From contig NZ_CP042326.1 in NCBI RefSeq assembly GCF_007904085.1, positions 1,488,001-1,552,000 of the forward strand: DNA of 64,000 nucleotides, given 5' to 3'. The stretch is from Euhalothece natronophila Z-M001. Its GTDB lineage: Bacteria; Cyanobacteriota; Cyanobacteriia; Cyanobacteriales; Rubidibacteraceae. Position numbers and translations under genes: made by a program. Under the pieces are notes generated by a model that saw only the letters and a list, made by a program, of their open reading frames with translations, had not been told where the DNA came from and made no database searches. Positions 17,360-25,079 of this stretch are shown here, in pieces. How positions within the stretch are numbered: position 1 is the first letter of the stretch; each line of letters begins with the position of its first letter.

Positions 17360-17520
17360 TGCACCACATCTTTAATAATTTTCAAAATTTCCTCATTGAT
17401 ATGACGAGGAGCTTTTTGATAGAGCTTCTTTTTCTCTAGTTGTAACACCTTTGTGACAATTTCTTGGACTTCTGGAGAAAATTGTTTCAAATTGGTTTTT
17501 AAATAGTTGTCATTAGTCAT
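17356..17520 (-). CDS. 54-aa protein coupled to the DndD-like ATPase
   Basis: This frame lies immediately upstream of the DndD-like gene on the same strand, and its TGA overlaps that gene's ATG (ATGA at 17359-17356). The 54 residues read MTNDNYLKTNLKQFSPEVQE, then a helix rich in Leu, Lys and Glu, then APRHINEEILKIIKDVVQ at the end. It matches my recollection of small proteins named DNA modification system-associated small protein, which occur beside DndD-like genes. The overlap and protein-like sequence make it convincing. Its ATG lies inside a GTCATTA heptamer repeat, so the start may have been recruited from repeat DNA. The function is unknown; it is probably a subunit of the ATPase. Confidence 0.75.
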   Translation of the reverse strand: MTNDNYLKTNLKQFSPEVQEIVTKVLQLEKKKLYQKAPRHINEEILKIIKDVVQ

Positions 17521-17546
17521 TAGTCATTCGTTTACAAAGGACAAAA
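17508..17546. repeat. Short heptamer repeat (GTCATTA)n followed by TTTACAAAGGACAAA
   Basis: Three GTCATT-type heptamers (GTCATTA, GTCATTA, GTCATTC) are followed by GTTTACAAAGGACAAAAC. The same composite, a heptamer array then TTACAAAGGACAAA, recurs at 24421-24606 and, with GTTATTT heptamers, at 52139-52190. These are cyanobacterial short tandemly repeated repetitive (STRR-like) sequences. Here the array contains the start codon of the 54-aa gene. Confidence 0.8.
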
Positions 17547-17670
17547 CAATCAAGAATGTCCCTCATGAGTTTGAAGGCTCTTTTTTAGTTTTGGAAAATT
17601 ACTTAAAGTTGATTTAGCTCATTTTAACAGACATTTGTTGATTGACGACAATTTATGATCGGAGTAAAGC

Positions 17671-18585
17671 GTGGAAAATTCAAAAGTAAGGATGAGAGAA
17701 ACAAAGATGAAGCTGGGAAGACAACGGGATTGGGTGTGGCGCGGTTGGCAAATTCGTTATACCTATTTACGAGGGAAAGGAGAAGGAAAGCCACCTATAG
17801 TATTAATTCATGGATTTGGAGCCGCGATCGCGCATTGGCGGCATAACCTTCCCATTCTCAAAGAAAATCATACCGTTTATGCCTTAGATTTACTAGGATT
17901 TGGGGCTTCTCGCAAGGCTTTTACAGATTATTCCATTGAACTTTGGGCAGAACAAGTTTATCAGTTTTGGCGCACAGTAATTGGTGTCCCGACAATTTTT
18001 ATGGGAAACTCCTTGGGATCATTGGTAAGTTTAACGGCGGTGGCGCGACATCCTGAAATGGGAAAAAAGCTAATTCTAATTAACTTACCAGATGTATCAG
18101 CGCGTTCGGAAATGCTATCTCCCCCTATTCAAAAAGTAGTGAGTGGGGTTGAGTCTTTTTTTGCAGCCCCTTGGCTACTGCGAGGGTTATTTTCTATCTT
18201 AAAATCTCCGAAAGTGATTCGGCGTTGGGCAAAACTGGCTTATCCACAAGTGTCAGCACTAGATGAGGAGTTAGTCACCATTTTAAGCACACCTCCTCGG
18301 GATCAATTTGCAGCGGATGCCTTTGTAGCGTTAGCAAGATCAGCGCTGAGTCGTAATTTTTCTCCTTCAGTCAAGGCGTTATTAAGTAACTTAGAGTTAC
18401 CCATTTTACTGTTATGGGGAGAACAGGATAAATTTATTCCACCAAGTTTAGCGCGATCGTTTGTGGGGATCAATCCCAATTTAGAGTTAATCATGTTACC
18501 CAATCTCGGTCACTGTCCTCATGATGAAGCACCAGAGCAATTTCATGAAGTAATTTTACCGTGGTTAGCCAACAAGCAAGGGTGA
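17671..18585 (+). CDS. Alpha/beta-hydrolase, pheophytinase/CLD-like subgroup
   Basis: The 304-residue protein has HGFG at 47-50 (oxyanion hole), nucleophile elbow GNSLGS with Ser114, acid Asp253 in GEQDKF, and His281 in LGHCPHDE. The GNSLGSLVSLTAVARHPE-type elbow is shared with cyanobacterial and plant relatives of pheophytinase and chlorophyll dephytylase, which remove phytol from chlorophyll derivatives. The substrate assignment is only a suggestion. The GTG at 17671 has GGAG eight bases upstream; later ATGs at codons 8 and 13 are alternatives. There is no signal peptide. Confidence 0.8.
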   Translation: MENSKVRMRETKMKLGRQRDWVWRGWQIRYTYLRGKGEGKPPIVLIHGFGAAIAHWRHNLPILKENHTVYALDLLGFGASRKAFTDYSIELWAEQVYQFWRTVIGVPTIFMGNSLGSLVSLTAVARHPEMGKKLILINLPDVSARSEMLSPPIQKVVSGVESFFAAPWLLRGLFSILKSPKVIRRWAKLAYPQVSALDEELVTILSTPPRDQFAADAFVALARSALSRNFSPSVKALLSNLELPILLLWGEQDKFIPPSLARSFVGINPNLELIMLPNLGHCPHDEAPEQFHEVILPWLANKQG

Positions 18586-18702
18586 TGAGGTGATGAGGTG
18601 ATGGGGAGATAGGGTGATGGGGAGATAGGGTGATGGGGAGATGGGGAGATGGGGAGATAGGGTAATGGGGAGAGGGGGAGATAGGGAGAGGGGGAGATGG
18701 GG
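18586..18702. repeat. Purine-rich tandem repeat (GGGGAGAT / AGGGTGAT units)
   Basis: About 115 bases of near-tandem GATGAGGT, then GGGGAGATAGGGTGAT and GGGGAGAT units, directly follow the hydrolase stop codon. The strand is almost pure purine apart from T, so it could form triplex or slipped structures. It separates two convergent genes and encodes nothing recognisable. Confidence 0.85.
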
Positions 18703-18750
18703 ATTTCTTATGTGTAGCAGAAATTAACCAATAACCAATAACAAAACAGA

Positions 18751-19437
18751 CTAAGCAACACTATAGTTGTTAATCATAATTCTTCCTTCGATAAAAATGG
18801 CTTCTTCTGTGATCTTAATTTCCTGAATCTGAACTTGTGAACCGAGATCAAATTCAACAGGAGTCAGTTCTTCTTGATTTAAGGCTAATCCTTGCACAGT
18901 GATGGGAGAAATTAATAAATGTTGAGGGCTAATTAAATCAACAGTTGCTTGAATAAAAACTGGGTTTTTGGGAGACTGTGGCGGTTTCCCTTCGAGAAGC
19001 AATTGATTGTTTTGTAGGGTTATTTTTTCCCATTGTAGCGAAGAAAAAGAGTTGCTTTTTAAGAGTGAGAAGAGAAAATCTTGTAACCCTGACTGAAGTA
19101 AAGAAGACCTCAAAGAATCATTAAGATGGGTTTCAGTGATGCGAACTTGACCAGAAATAGGAAGGGGATGTAACAGCTGTAAAGAGTGACCTTTTAAAAT
19201 TTGAGTGATATTAACTTGTAGTTGTTCTGCAATTAAAGAAATTTGGTCAAAATGGAGTCCCTGATAAATGGCAAATTCACTTTTTAAGTAAATTTTCGGA
19301 ATAATTCCTTGCAATAATTGTTGATCACTGCTGGTAATTTTTAGTTGTAATTGCGTAATTGAATCTAGTTGTGATTTGATCCAAAGCTGTAAAGCTGGAG
19401 TCAAAATTTTGCTTAGAAAATGACTTTTCAATTTCAT
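18751..19437 (-). CDS. DUF2993 (LmeA-like) protein
   Basis: The 228-residue product has the features of cyanobacterial DUF2993 proteins. An N-terminal helix (ILTPALQLWIKSQLDSI) precedes repeated beta-strand segments such as LQLKITSSDQQLLQGIIPKI and LPISGQVRITETHLNDSL. It ends in a beta-strand block containing VEFDLGSQVQIQEI. The family is related to the lipid-binding tubular BPI/SMP-like folds and the mycobacterial LmeA. No enzymatic motif is visible. A membrane- or lipid-associated role is inferred from the family only. Confidence 0.75.
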   Translation of the reverse strand: MKLKSHFLSKILTPALQLWIKSQLDSITQLQLKITSSDQQLLQGIIPKIYLKSEFAIYQGLHFDQISLIAEQLQVNITQILKGHSLQLLHPLPISGQVRITETHLNDSLRSSLLQSGLQDFLFSLLKSNSFSSLQWEKITLQNNQLLLEGKPPQSPKNPVFIQATVDLISPQHLLISPITVQGLALNQEELTPVEFDLGSQVQIQEIKITEEAIFIEGRIMINNYSVA

Positions 19438-19496
19438 TATTAAAGAATCGTTAACAAATTTCGATTAAAATATAGGGTGAGGAAGTAAGATTGCTT

Positions 19497-20246
19497 ATGG
19501 AACGGGTACAAAAAATTCTCTCACAATGTGGGGTCGCTTCACGTCGCCAGGCTGAAACTATGATTATTGCAGGACGCGTAGAAGTGAATGGGAGAAAGGC
19601 TCAATTAGGAGATAAAATTGACTTAGAGCGCGATCGCGTTACCGTTGATCATAAACTCCTCACTGTTCAACACCGTCCCAAAAACTTATATATTTTAATC
19701 AATAAGCCTCGCGGTGTTGTTTGTACCTGTGATGATCCCCAAAATCGTCGCACTGTCCTTGATCTACTTCCCTCGGGAGTAAAAAAAGGACAAGGGTTAC
19801 ATCCAGTGGGGCGACTTGATATTAATTCGACTGGTGCACTCCTCTTAACTAATGATGGAGACTTAACTCTTAAACTCACTCATCCTCGTTATCATTTACC
19901 TAAAACCTACAAGGTATGGGTTAAAAATAGTCCCTCAGAATCGGTTTTAGAAAAATGGCGTAACGGGGTGATCCTTGATCATAAAAAAACCTTACCTGCC
20001 CAAATCAAGGTTTTAAAGCGCCAGCGTCAACGAACTTTACTAGAAGTGATCCTCATTGAGGGACGGAATCGCCAAATTCGGCGCATTGCCGAGCAATTAG
20101 GCTACCCGGTACTAGCTCTTCATCGGAGCGCGATCGGTGCAATTAAACTTAATAGTGAGGATCAATCTTTAAAGGAAACTGGGAATTATCGTTATTTAAA
20201 CCCTAAAGAAATACATTATCTTAAACACGAAGGTTTAACCCCTTGA
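19497..20246 (+). CDS. rluB: 23S rRNA pseudouridine synthase, RluB/RsuA family
   Basis: The ATG at 19497 (MERVQKILSQCGVASRRQ) is preferred to an upstream TTG because it gives the standard start and 249 residues. Residues 1-60 form an S4 RNA-binding domain. The catalytic domain follows, with the uridine-attacking aspartate in VGRLDINSTG (Asp108) and the GRNRQIRR motif (about 192-199). Enzymes of this group isomerise a uridine in the large ribosomal subunit near the peptidyl transferase centre. RluB versus RsuA specificity cannot be fixed without alignment. The RodZ-like gene starts four bases after the stop. Confidence 0.9.
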   Translation: MERVQKILSQCGVASRRQAETMIIAGRVEVNGRKAQLGDKIDLERDRVTVDHKLLTVQHRPKNLYILINKPRGVVCTCDDPQNRRTVLDLLPSGVKKGQGLHPVGRLDINSTGALLLTNDGDLTLKLTHPRYHLPKTYKVWVKNSPSESVLEKWRNGVILDHKKTLPAQIKVLKRQRQRTLLEVILIEGRNRQIRRIAEQLGYPVLALHRSAIGAIKLNSEDQSLKETGNYRYLNPKEIHYLKHEGLTP

Positions 20247-20250
20247 TATT

Positions 20251-21066
20251 ATGTTTACTGAAAAACAGCATCCCCCCAACATGAACTCTCAACAAGAACA
20301 ACAGGTTGAAAAACTCAAAGAACTGGGAGCGCAAATTCGGCAAGTTCGAGAGGAACAATCTGTCTCTATTGATGAAATTGCCACAAGAACTCGCATTCAG
20401 GCGCGTTTACTCGTGGCTATTGAAGAAGGACAATTAGAAAATCTTCCCGAACCTGTTTATATACAGGGCTTAATTAAACAGTTTGCTCAAGCCCTTGGCT
20501 TAAATGGATCGGAGTATGCGAGAGCTTTTCCAACAGGACAACAAACTTACACCATTAAACCGTCTTGGCAACAAATTCCCTCTTTTAATTTCTTTCAACC
20601 TCGCGCCTTACACCTTTACTTCTTTTATTTATTATTAGTAGTCGTATCTATCAGTGGATTATCTCTTTCCTTTTTTGCCGCTCAACGCCCTTCTGAAGAG
20701 AATGAGGAGCAAGGAACTGTGCAAGAACAAACAGTGGAAGAAGTGGAAACTAATGATCCACAATTAGCCACTACTGACCCCTCCCCTGATGAGACAGAGG
20801 CTTCTCAAGATAGCCCACAAGAATCTTCTGTGACGATTAATGTTTCTATTGAAGCAGACTCTTGGATTCGAGTGACTGGCGATGGGGAAGAAATTTATGA
20901 GGGAGTTTTAAGTTCAGGTGAAAATCGCAATTGGACGGCAAAAGAAGAAATTACTATCCGAACAGGTAATGCTGGGGGGGTAATTGTGGAATATAATGAA
21001 GAATCCCCCGCAGCATTAGGTAACTCAGGAGAAGTAACAGAAGTTACTTATTCGCCATCGCAATAG
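20251..21066 (+). CDS. RodZ-like helix-turn-helix membrane protein (DUF4115)
   Basis: The protein is 271 residues. An N-terminal Xre-type helix-turn-helix (about 22-92, [20 protein letters not shown]) is followed by a linker and a single transmembrane helix (119-143). An acidic Glu/Thr/Ser linker leads to the periplasmic beta domain DUF4115 (about 190-271). RodZ couples MreB to the peptidoglycan elongation machinery; cyanobacterial members with this layout are usually annotated only by domain. A later ATG at codon 11 could also serve as start. The 3' end overlaps the convergent bioB by 23 bases. Confidence 0.85.
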   Translation: MFTEKQHPPNMNSQQEQQVEKLKELGAQIRQVREEQSVSIDEIATRTRIQARLLVAIEEGQLENLPEPVYIQGLIKQFAQALGLNGSEYARAFPTGQQTYTIKPSWQQIPSFNFFQPRALHLYFFYLLLVVVSISGLSLSFFAAQRPSEENEEQGTVQEQTVEEVETNDPQLATTDPSPDETEASQDSPQESSVTINVSIEADSWIRVTGDGEEIYEGVLSSGENRNWTAKEEITIRTGNAGGVIVEYNEESPAALGNSGEVTEVTYSPSQ

Positions 21067-22075
21067 CTTCAACAGCTAGAGGAGAACCATCAGCAGTTTC
21101 TAATACAAATCCCGCATCCTCAACCATTTGCCAATCTTCTTTTGCCGCTTGTCCTGGTGTAGTCAAATAATCAGCAACAAATATGGAGTTGGCTGGATAC
21201 AATCCCAGTGGTTGCAGAGAACGTAAATGGACTTCTCGCCCGCCCGCAATACGAATCTCTCGTTCTGGCAATAGAAAGCGGTAGAGACAAAGCACTCGCA
21301 GGCAAAACTGCGGGGTTAAGTCTTTACCTTGAGACTCGGATAGGGGAGTACCAGGAATAGGAATGAGGAAGTTTACAGGAATGCTTGTGATATCTAATTC
21401 TCTTAAAGAAAGAGCTAGATCAATTATATCATCCGTTGATTCTCCCATGCCAATAATGCCCCCAGAACAGGTGGTCATACCAGCACGTTGAACATGATTA
21501 ACAGTGGTAACGCGATCGCGAAACGTATGAGTGGTACAAATTTCTGGGTGATAATTTTCAGAAGTATTAAGATTATGATTAACGCGATCGACCCCAGCAT
21601 TGGCTAACCGTTGCGCTTGTTCATCATTGAGTAAACCAACACAGGCGCAAATTTTAAGATCATATTGGGCTTTAACGGCTTCTACCGCCTCACAGACATT
21701 ACTCAAGAGAGACTCGGTGGGAGTGCGCCCAGAAGTTACTAAACAAAATGTTCCTGCTTTTAACTCTGAGGCTTGAGCCGCTGCTTTGAGAATTTCCTGT
21801 TTTCCGAGTAGCGGATATTTTTCAATGGTGGCAGCAGAAATTTTTGACTGGGAACAATAATGACAATCTTCGGGACATAACCCACTTTGAGCATTTAATA
21901 AAAAGTGCAGACGAACGCGATTTTCCCAGTAATGATAACGAACTCGATAGGCGGCATCGAGTTGAGCGAGTAATTCTATATCGGGAGCGGTTAATACCGC
22001 GGTTGCTTCTTCTCGGGTGAGACAATCACCAGCTAGAGCCTTTTCGGCTAAAGCATTCCAATCCATTTTTACCAT
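21044..22075 (-). CDS. bioB: Biotin synthase
   Basis: The 343-residue radical-SAM enzyme inserts sulfur into dethiobiotin, the last step of biotin synthesis. The 4Fe-4S-SAM motif CPEDCHYC is at 67-74. The 2Fe-2S-supporting residues appear in [17 protein letters not shown] and [13 protein letters not shown], and the arginine ligand in [10 protein letters not shown]. The start is the ATG at 22075, or the ATG three codons later. It lies 31 bases downstream of aroH on the same strand. Its last 23 bases are antisense to the end of the RodZ-like gene. Confidence 0.96.
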   Translation of the reverse strand: MVKMDWNALAEKALAGDCLTREEATAVLTAPDIELLAQLDAAYRVRYHYWENRVRLHFLLNAQSGLCPEDCHYCSQSKISAATIEKYPLLGKQEILKAAAQASELKAGTFCLVTSGRTPTESLLSNVCEAVEAVKAQYDLKICACVGLLNDEQAQRLANAGVDRVNHNLNTSENYHPEICTTHTFRDRVTTVNHVQRAGMTTCSGGIIGMGESTDDIIDLALSLRELDITSIPVNFLIPIPGTPLSESQGKDLTPQFCLRVLCLYRFLLPEREIRIAGGREVHLRSLQPLGLYPANSIFVADYLTTPGQAAKEDWQMVEDAGFVLETADGSPLAVEAIAMANK

Positions 22076-22106
22076 TCAGTTTCTAGTTAAATAATTGATA
22101 TTCAAG

Positions 22107-22496
22107 CTACGACCCCATTTGCGCTAAGTTCCAATCAGGGCGTAAGTCTTTGGCGTGACGTAAATAAGGGTGAACAATTTCCCATTGGGGATTAGCCGTA
22201 TTCACATGGATTAAAAAGCGAATACAACGTTCTAAACTGCCTTCAACGTGCATTTGTTGCACATCTAGCAAAGGAACATTCTCCCATTTTGGGCGTTCTC
22301 TAGCAATGCTTGCCGGAAAAGTGGCATCTAAATCTCGAGTTGTGGTAAAAATAGCACTAATAATATCTGTCGGATCGAGGTGATTCCGTGCTTCTAGTTC
22401 GTTGAGGAGTTCTGTCACTGCTTCTCGGATGGCTTCTACTGTATTATCAGAAGCCGTTGTTGCGCCACGAATTGCTTGCACTTTCCACTCCACCAC
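22107..22496 (-). CDS. aroH: Chorismate mutase, AroH class
   Basis: The 129-residue protein matches the trimeric Bacillus-type chorismate mutase, which rearranges chorismate to prephenate for Phe and Tyr synthesis. The N-terminus VQAIRGATTASDNT holds the active-site arginine (Arg9). Later elements are the FTTTRDLDATFPA segment, ARERPKWENVPLLDVQQM with a conserved Glu and Cys-equivalent region, and CIRFLIHVNT. The start is GTG, with an AGGGAGG site just upstream on the minus strand. A TATAAT box at 22528-22533 suggests its own promoter, with bioB downstream. Confidence 0.93.
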   Translation of the reverse strand: MVEWKVQAIRGATTASDNTVEAIREAVTELLNELEARNHLDPTDIISAIFTTTRDLDATFPASIARERPKWENVPLLDVQQMHVEGSLERCIRFLIHVNTANPQWEIVHPYLRHAKDLRPDWNLAQMGS

Positions 22497-22527
22497 GAAG
22501 TTTCCTCCCTATAAATGATAACTCTTT

Positions 22528-22533
22528 ATTATA
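22528..22533 (-). promoter_or_regulatory. Candidate -10 box for aroH-bioB
   Basis: TATAAT on the minus strand lies 32 bases upstream of the aroH GTG, with the ribosome-binding site between. No clear -35 element is visible, because that region falls at the end of sppA. It is assigned by consensus match only. Confidence 0.4.
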
Positions 22534-22546
22534 GTATTACCCCTAT

Positions 22547-23374
22547 TTAAGGTCGATATAACCATAATGGTTGCCCATTTGTTGCTAGTTCAAATTCTAG
22601 CCAATCCCTTGCTGATTTCCAGGTAAGATTTGTATCAATTTGATTTTGACCTGGTAAAACCCTTTTGATAGGAGATTTTTTCTCGCCAAAGGTAACACAT
22701 TTTGCCTTTTCAGGATTGAGATCAGCGAGTTCGGCAAGCCAACGCCGTGCTTCCTCTTCCGTTCCTAAACGATCTACGACTCCTAATTGTTGAGCTTGTT
22801 CCCCAGTAAAAATCCGCCCATCGGCAAAGCCATGCACTGCTTCTACACTGAGATTACGGGCTTGAGCAACGGTATGAACAAATTGGTTGTAGCTAGTGTC
22901 AATCAGGGCTTGTAAAATTTGTTTTTCTTCTTCGCTAAGCTCGCGATCAAAAGAGAGAATATCTTTGTAGGGGCCGGATTTAACCACCTGAAAAGAAACG
23001 CCTACCTTATCGAGAAGTCGCTCTATATTATTTCCTCGTAGAATTACCCCGATGCTACCAGTAATGGTGCCCGGATTGGCAACAATTTTTTCCGCTCCCA
23101 TGCCAATATAAACACCACCAGAGGCAGAAATATTCCCAAAACTAGCAACAATTTTCATTTTTTTCTGCAGGTGTTGCAGGGCGCTATAAATTTCTTGAGA
23201 ATCGCCGACGGTTCCACCTGGAGAGTCAATGCGGAGTAGTAGGGCTTTCCATTTTTGCTCTTCGATGGTTTTTAGAGCCTTGAGAACCCGTTGACGAGTT
23301 TCGGACGCGATCGCGCCTGTAATTTCAATACGAGCAATTTTTTTCCCTCTTCTTTTCCCAATCAACCAGACCAT
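22547..23374 (-). CDS. sppA: Signal peptide peptidase SppA, short cytosol-facing form
   Basis: The 275-residue protein is an S49 serine peptidase of the single-domain type. The nucleophile is Ser85 in NISASGGVYIG and the general-base lysine is Lys137 in VKSGPYKD. The GTITGSIGV core segment and DGRIFTGEQAQQLGVVDRLG are also typical. SppA cleaves leftover signal peptides in the membrane. This copy starts MVWLIGKRRGKKIARIEI and has no N-terminal transmembrane helix, unlike Bacillus SppA, so it is probably peripheral. The gene is followed on the same strand by aroH and bioB. Confidence 0.92.
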   Translation of the reverse strand: MVWLIGKRRGKKIARIEITGAIASETRQRVLKALKTIEEQKWKALLLRIDSPGGTVGDSQEIYSALQHLQKKMKIVASFGNISASGGVYIGMGAEKIVANPGTITGSIGVILRGNNIERLLDKVGVSFQVVKSGPYKDILSFDRELSEEEKQILQALIDTSYNQFVHTVAQARNLSVEAVHGFADGRIFTGEQAQQLGVVDRLGTEEEARRWLAELADLNPEKAKCVTFGEKKSPIKRVLPGQNQIDTNLTWKSARDWLEFELATNGQPLWLYRP

Positions 23375-23484
23375 AGTTTTTTTGACGCTATGCTTGAACC
23401 TTCTATTCTAACTTAAGGATTCGTTGACTGCTTTCTTAATAAAACTATACAATAATTAATAATCGTTGCTATGTAATCAGGTTT

Positions 23485-24423
23485 ATGGAAATTAAACTGA
23501 ACCAATCCCGTTTTTTAGCCCTACTGTTTCCTTTCATTATTATTGCGCCTTTTTTCCTCTGGGGAACGGCGATGGTTGCCATGAAAGCGGTAATTCCTGA
23601 GACAACGCCCTTATTTTTAGGGGGAATGCGCTTACTACCAGCAGGGGTTTTAGTGATCATGGCAGGGATGATGCTCAATCGTTCTCAACCGAAGGGATGG
23701 TTAGCATGGGGATGGATTAGTTTGTTTGCCCTTGTGGATGGAACGCTGTTTCAGGGGTTTCTAGCGGAAGGCTTAGTGCACACAGGTGCTGGCATTGGTT
23801 CGGTAATGATTGATAGTCAGCCGTTGATGATTGCGGTGTTATCGAGTCTTTTATTCGCTGATCGCATAGGAAGAATCGGTTGGTTAGGCTTAGGGTTAGG
23901 CCTTACAGGGATTAGTTTGATTGGCTTACCCGAACCCTTAATTTTAGAGACGCTACAGGGAAATTTGACGGGTTTAGACATTAATGTTTCTAGTTTATTC
24001 TCTAATGGAGAATGGTTAATGTTATTAGCCGCGTTATCTATGGCTGGGGGAACGATTTTAATCCGCTACGTTTGTCATCATGTTGATCCCGTGATGGCGA
24101 CCGGGTGGCACTTACTCTTAGGTGGGATTCCTCTGTTTTTCTTGTCTGGAATCACCGAAAACCAACAATGGCAAAATATTAGTTTTGAGGGTTGGTTGGC
24201 TATTTTATATGCCACAGTCTGCGGGAGCGCGATCGCGTATGGAATTTTCTTTTATCTTGCTTCTAGTCGCAATTTAACCAGCTTTGCCTCATTAACCTTT
24301 TTAACGCCCATTTTTGCTTTATTATTTGGAAATTTGCTGTTACAAGAACAGTTAACAGCGATTCAAACTGGCGGAGTTTGTTTAACGTTAGTGAGTATTT
24401 ATTTAATTAATCAGCGAAAATAG
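23485..24423 (+). CDS. EamA/DMT-family transporter
   Basis: The 312-residue integral membrane protein has about ten transmembrane helices arranged as two EamA repeats. The first begins near FLLWGTAMVAMKAVIPETTP (residues about 26-45) and the second near LAALSMAGGTILIRYV. Drug/metabolite transporters of this type export amino acids, nucleobases or other small molecules; the substrate is not predictable. The stop codon TAG (24421-24423) is formed by the first unit of the adjacent TAGTCAT heptamer array. Confidence 0.88.
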   Translation: MEIKLNQSRFLALLFPFIIIAPFFLWGTAMVAMKAVIPETTPLFLGGMRLLPAGVLVIMAGMMLNRSQPKGWLAWGWISLFALVDGTLFQGFLAEGLVHTGAGIGSVMIDSQPLMIAVLSSLLFADRIGRIGWLGLGLGLTGISLIGLPEPLILETLQGNLTGLDINVSSLFSNGEWLMLLAALSMAGGTILIRYVCHHVDPVMATGWHLLLGGIPLFFLSGITENQQWQNISFEGWLAILYATVCGSAIAYGIFFYLASSRNLTSFASLTFLTPIFALLFGNLLLQEQLTAIQTGGVCLTLVSIYLINQRK

Positions 24424-24606
24424 TCATTGGTCATTAGTCATTAGTCATTGGTCATTAGTCATTGGTCATTAGTCATTGGTCATTAGTCATTAGTCATTAG
24501 TCATTGGTCATTAGTCATTGGTCATTGGTCATTAGTCATTGGTTTACAAAGGACAAAGGACGAAGGACAAAGGACAAACAACAAAGGACAAACAACAAAG
24601 GACAAT
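24421..24606. repeat. Long heptamer array (TAGTCAT/TGGTCAT)n with GGACAAA tail
   Basis: About 17 consecutive heptamers alternate between TAGTCAT and TGGTCAT (24421-24541). They are followed by TTTACAAAGGACAAAGG and further near-repeats of AAAGGACAAA and CAACAAAGGAC up to 24606. This STRR-like array exactly fills the space between two convergent genes and supplies the stop codon of the transporter. Its perfect phase suggests recent slippage expansion. Confidence 0.9.
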
Positions 24607-24861
24607 TTAAAAATTCGCTTTTAGTAACTTTGCTAATTGTTGAACTGAGATACGAGGAGAAGGGCGAGGTAAGGGTTCTTCTCTTTCTCCCACTTGGCGA
24701 CACAAGACAGGAATTTCATATTGATAAGCCTGAAACCAGTCCTCACGAGTCGTAATATCTCGGATTTCTAGCTCAAAATCAACCGTAGTGATTTGTTCTA
24801 ACTTTTCCTGAAGCCCCTCACAAAGATGACAATCGGGCTTTGAGTATAAAATTACCTGCAT
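24607..24861 (-). CDS. Glutaredoxin-like protein (DUF836)
   Basis: The 84-residue thioredoxin-fold protein has the redox pair CHLC at 11-14 in LYSKPDCHLCEGLQEKL. It also has a cis-Pro segment YEIPVL and a third cysteine just after it. The family of small glutaredoxin-related proteins is widespread in cyanobacteria; a role in thiol-disulfide exchange is inferred. The gene ends directly against the heptamer array. Confidence 0.85.
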   Translation of the reverse strand: MQVILYSKPDCHLCEGLQEKLEQITTVDFELEIRDITTREDWFQAYQYEIPVLCRQVGEREEPLPRPSPRISVQQLAKLLKANF

Positions 24862-24899
24862 AAGTCAAGCAAACCAGAGTTTTCTTCCCAATGCTAAGA

Positions 24900-24905
24900 T
24901 ATAAT
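24900..24905 (+). promoter_or_regulatory. Candidate -10 box for the rimP-nusA operon
   Basis: A perfect TATAAT lies about 175 bases upstream of rimP. With a start near 24912 the transcript would carry a leader of about 170 bases. No good -35 hexamer is visible at the expected spacing. Confidence 0.45.
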
Positions 24906-24974
24906 TAAGTTCGGAGTCTAGAAATTGAGCAATTTTGGCTCAAGGATTTGCAACAATCGCCTTGTCGGAAGGAA

Positions 24975-24997
24975 GTGGGGTTAACCCGCTTTTTTTT
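24975..24997 (+). terminator. Terminator-like hairpin in the rimP leader, with a competing downstream partner
   Basis: GTGGG-GTTAA-CCCGC (24975-24989) forms a 5-bp stem followed by eight T residues, which is intrinsic-terminator form inside the 5' leader of rimP. Its right arm TTAACCCGC (24981-24989) is perfectly complementary over nine bases to GCGGGTTAA at 25059-25067, just before the rimP start. TTGCAAC (24948-24954) is complementary to GTTGCAA (25002-25008). The leader could therefore switch between a terminator and a structure that hides the start region. Confidence 0.5.
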
Positions 24998-25079
24998 AAT
25001 GGTTGCAAGTCTTGCTTATTGACATCACGATTCTGGTCTCTAAATCAATCTTACGGTTGCGGGTTAAAATTTGAAAGCG

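Noticed and set aside
24421-24541. CRISPR-like regular repeats
   Set aside because: The period is seven bases with no spacers; it is a simple heptamer array.
24504-24755. 83-codon plus-strand frame
   Set aside because: It is made of heptamer repeat and the antisense of the glutaredoxin-like gene.
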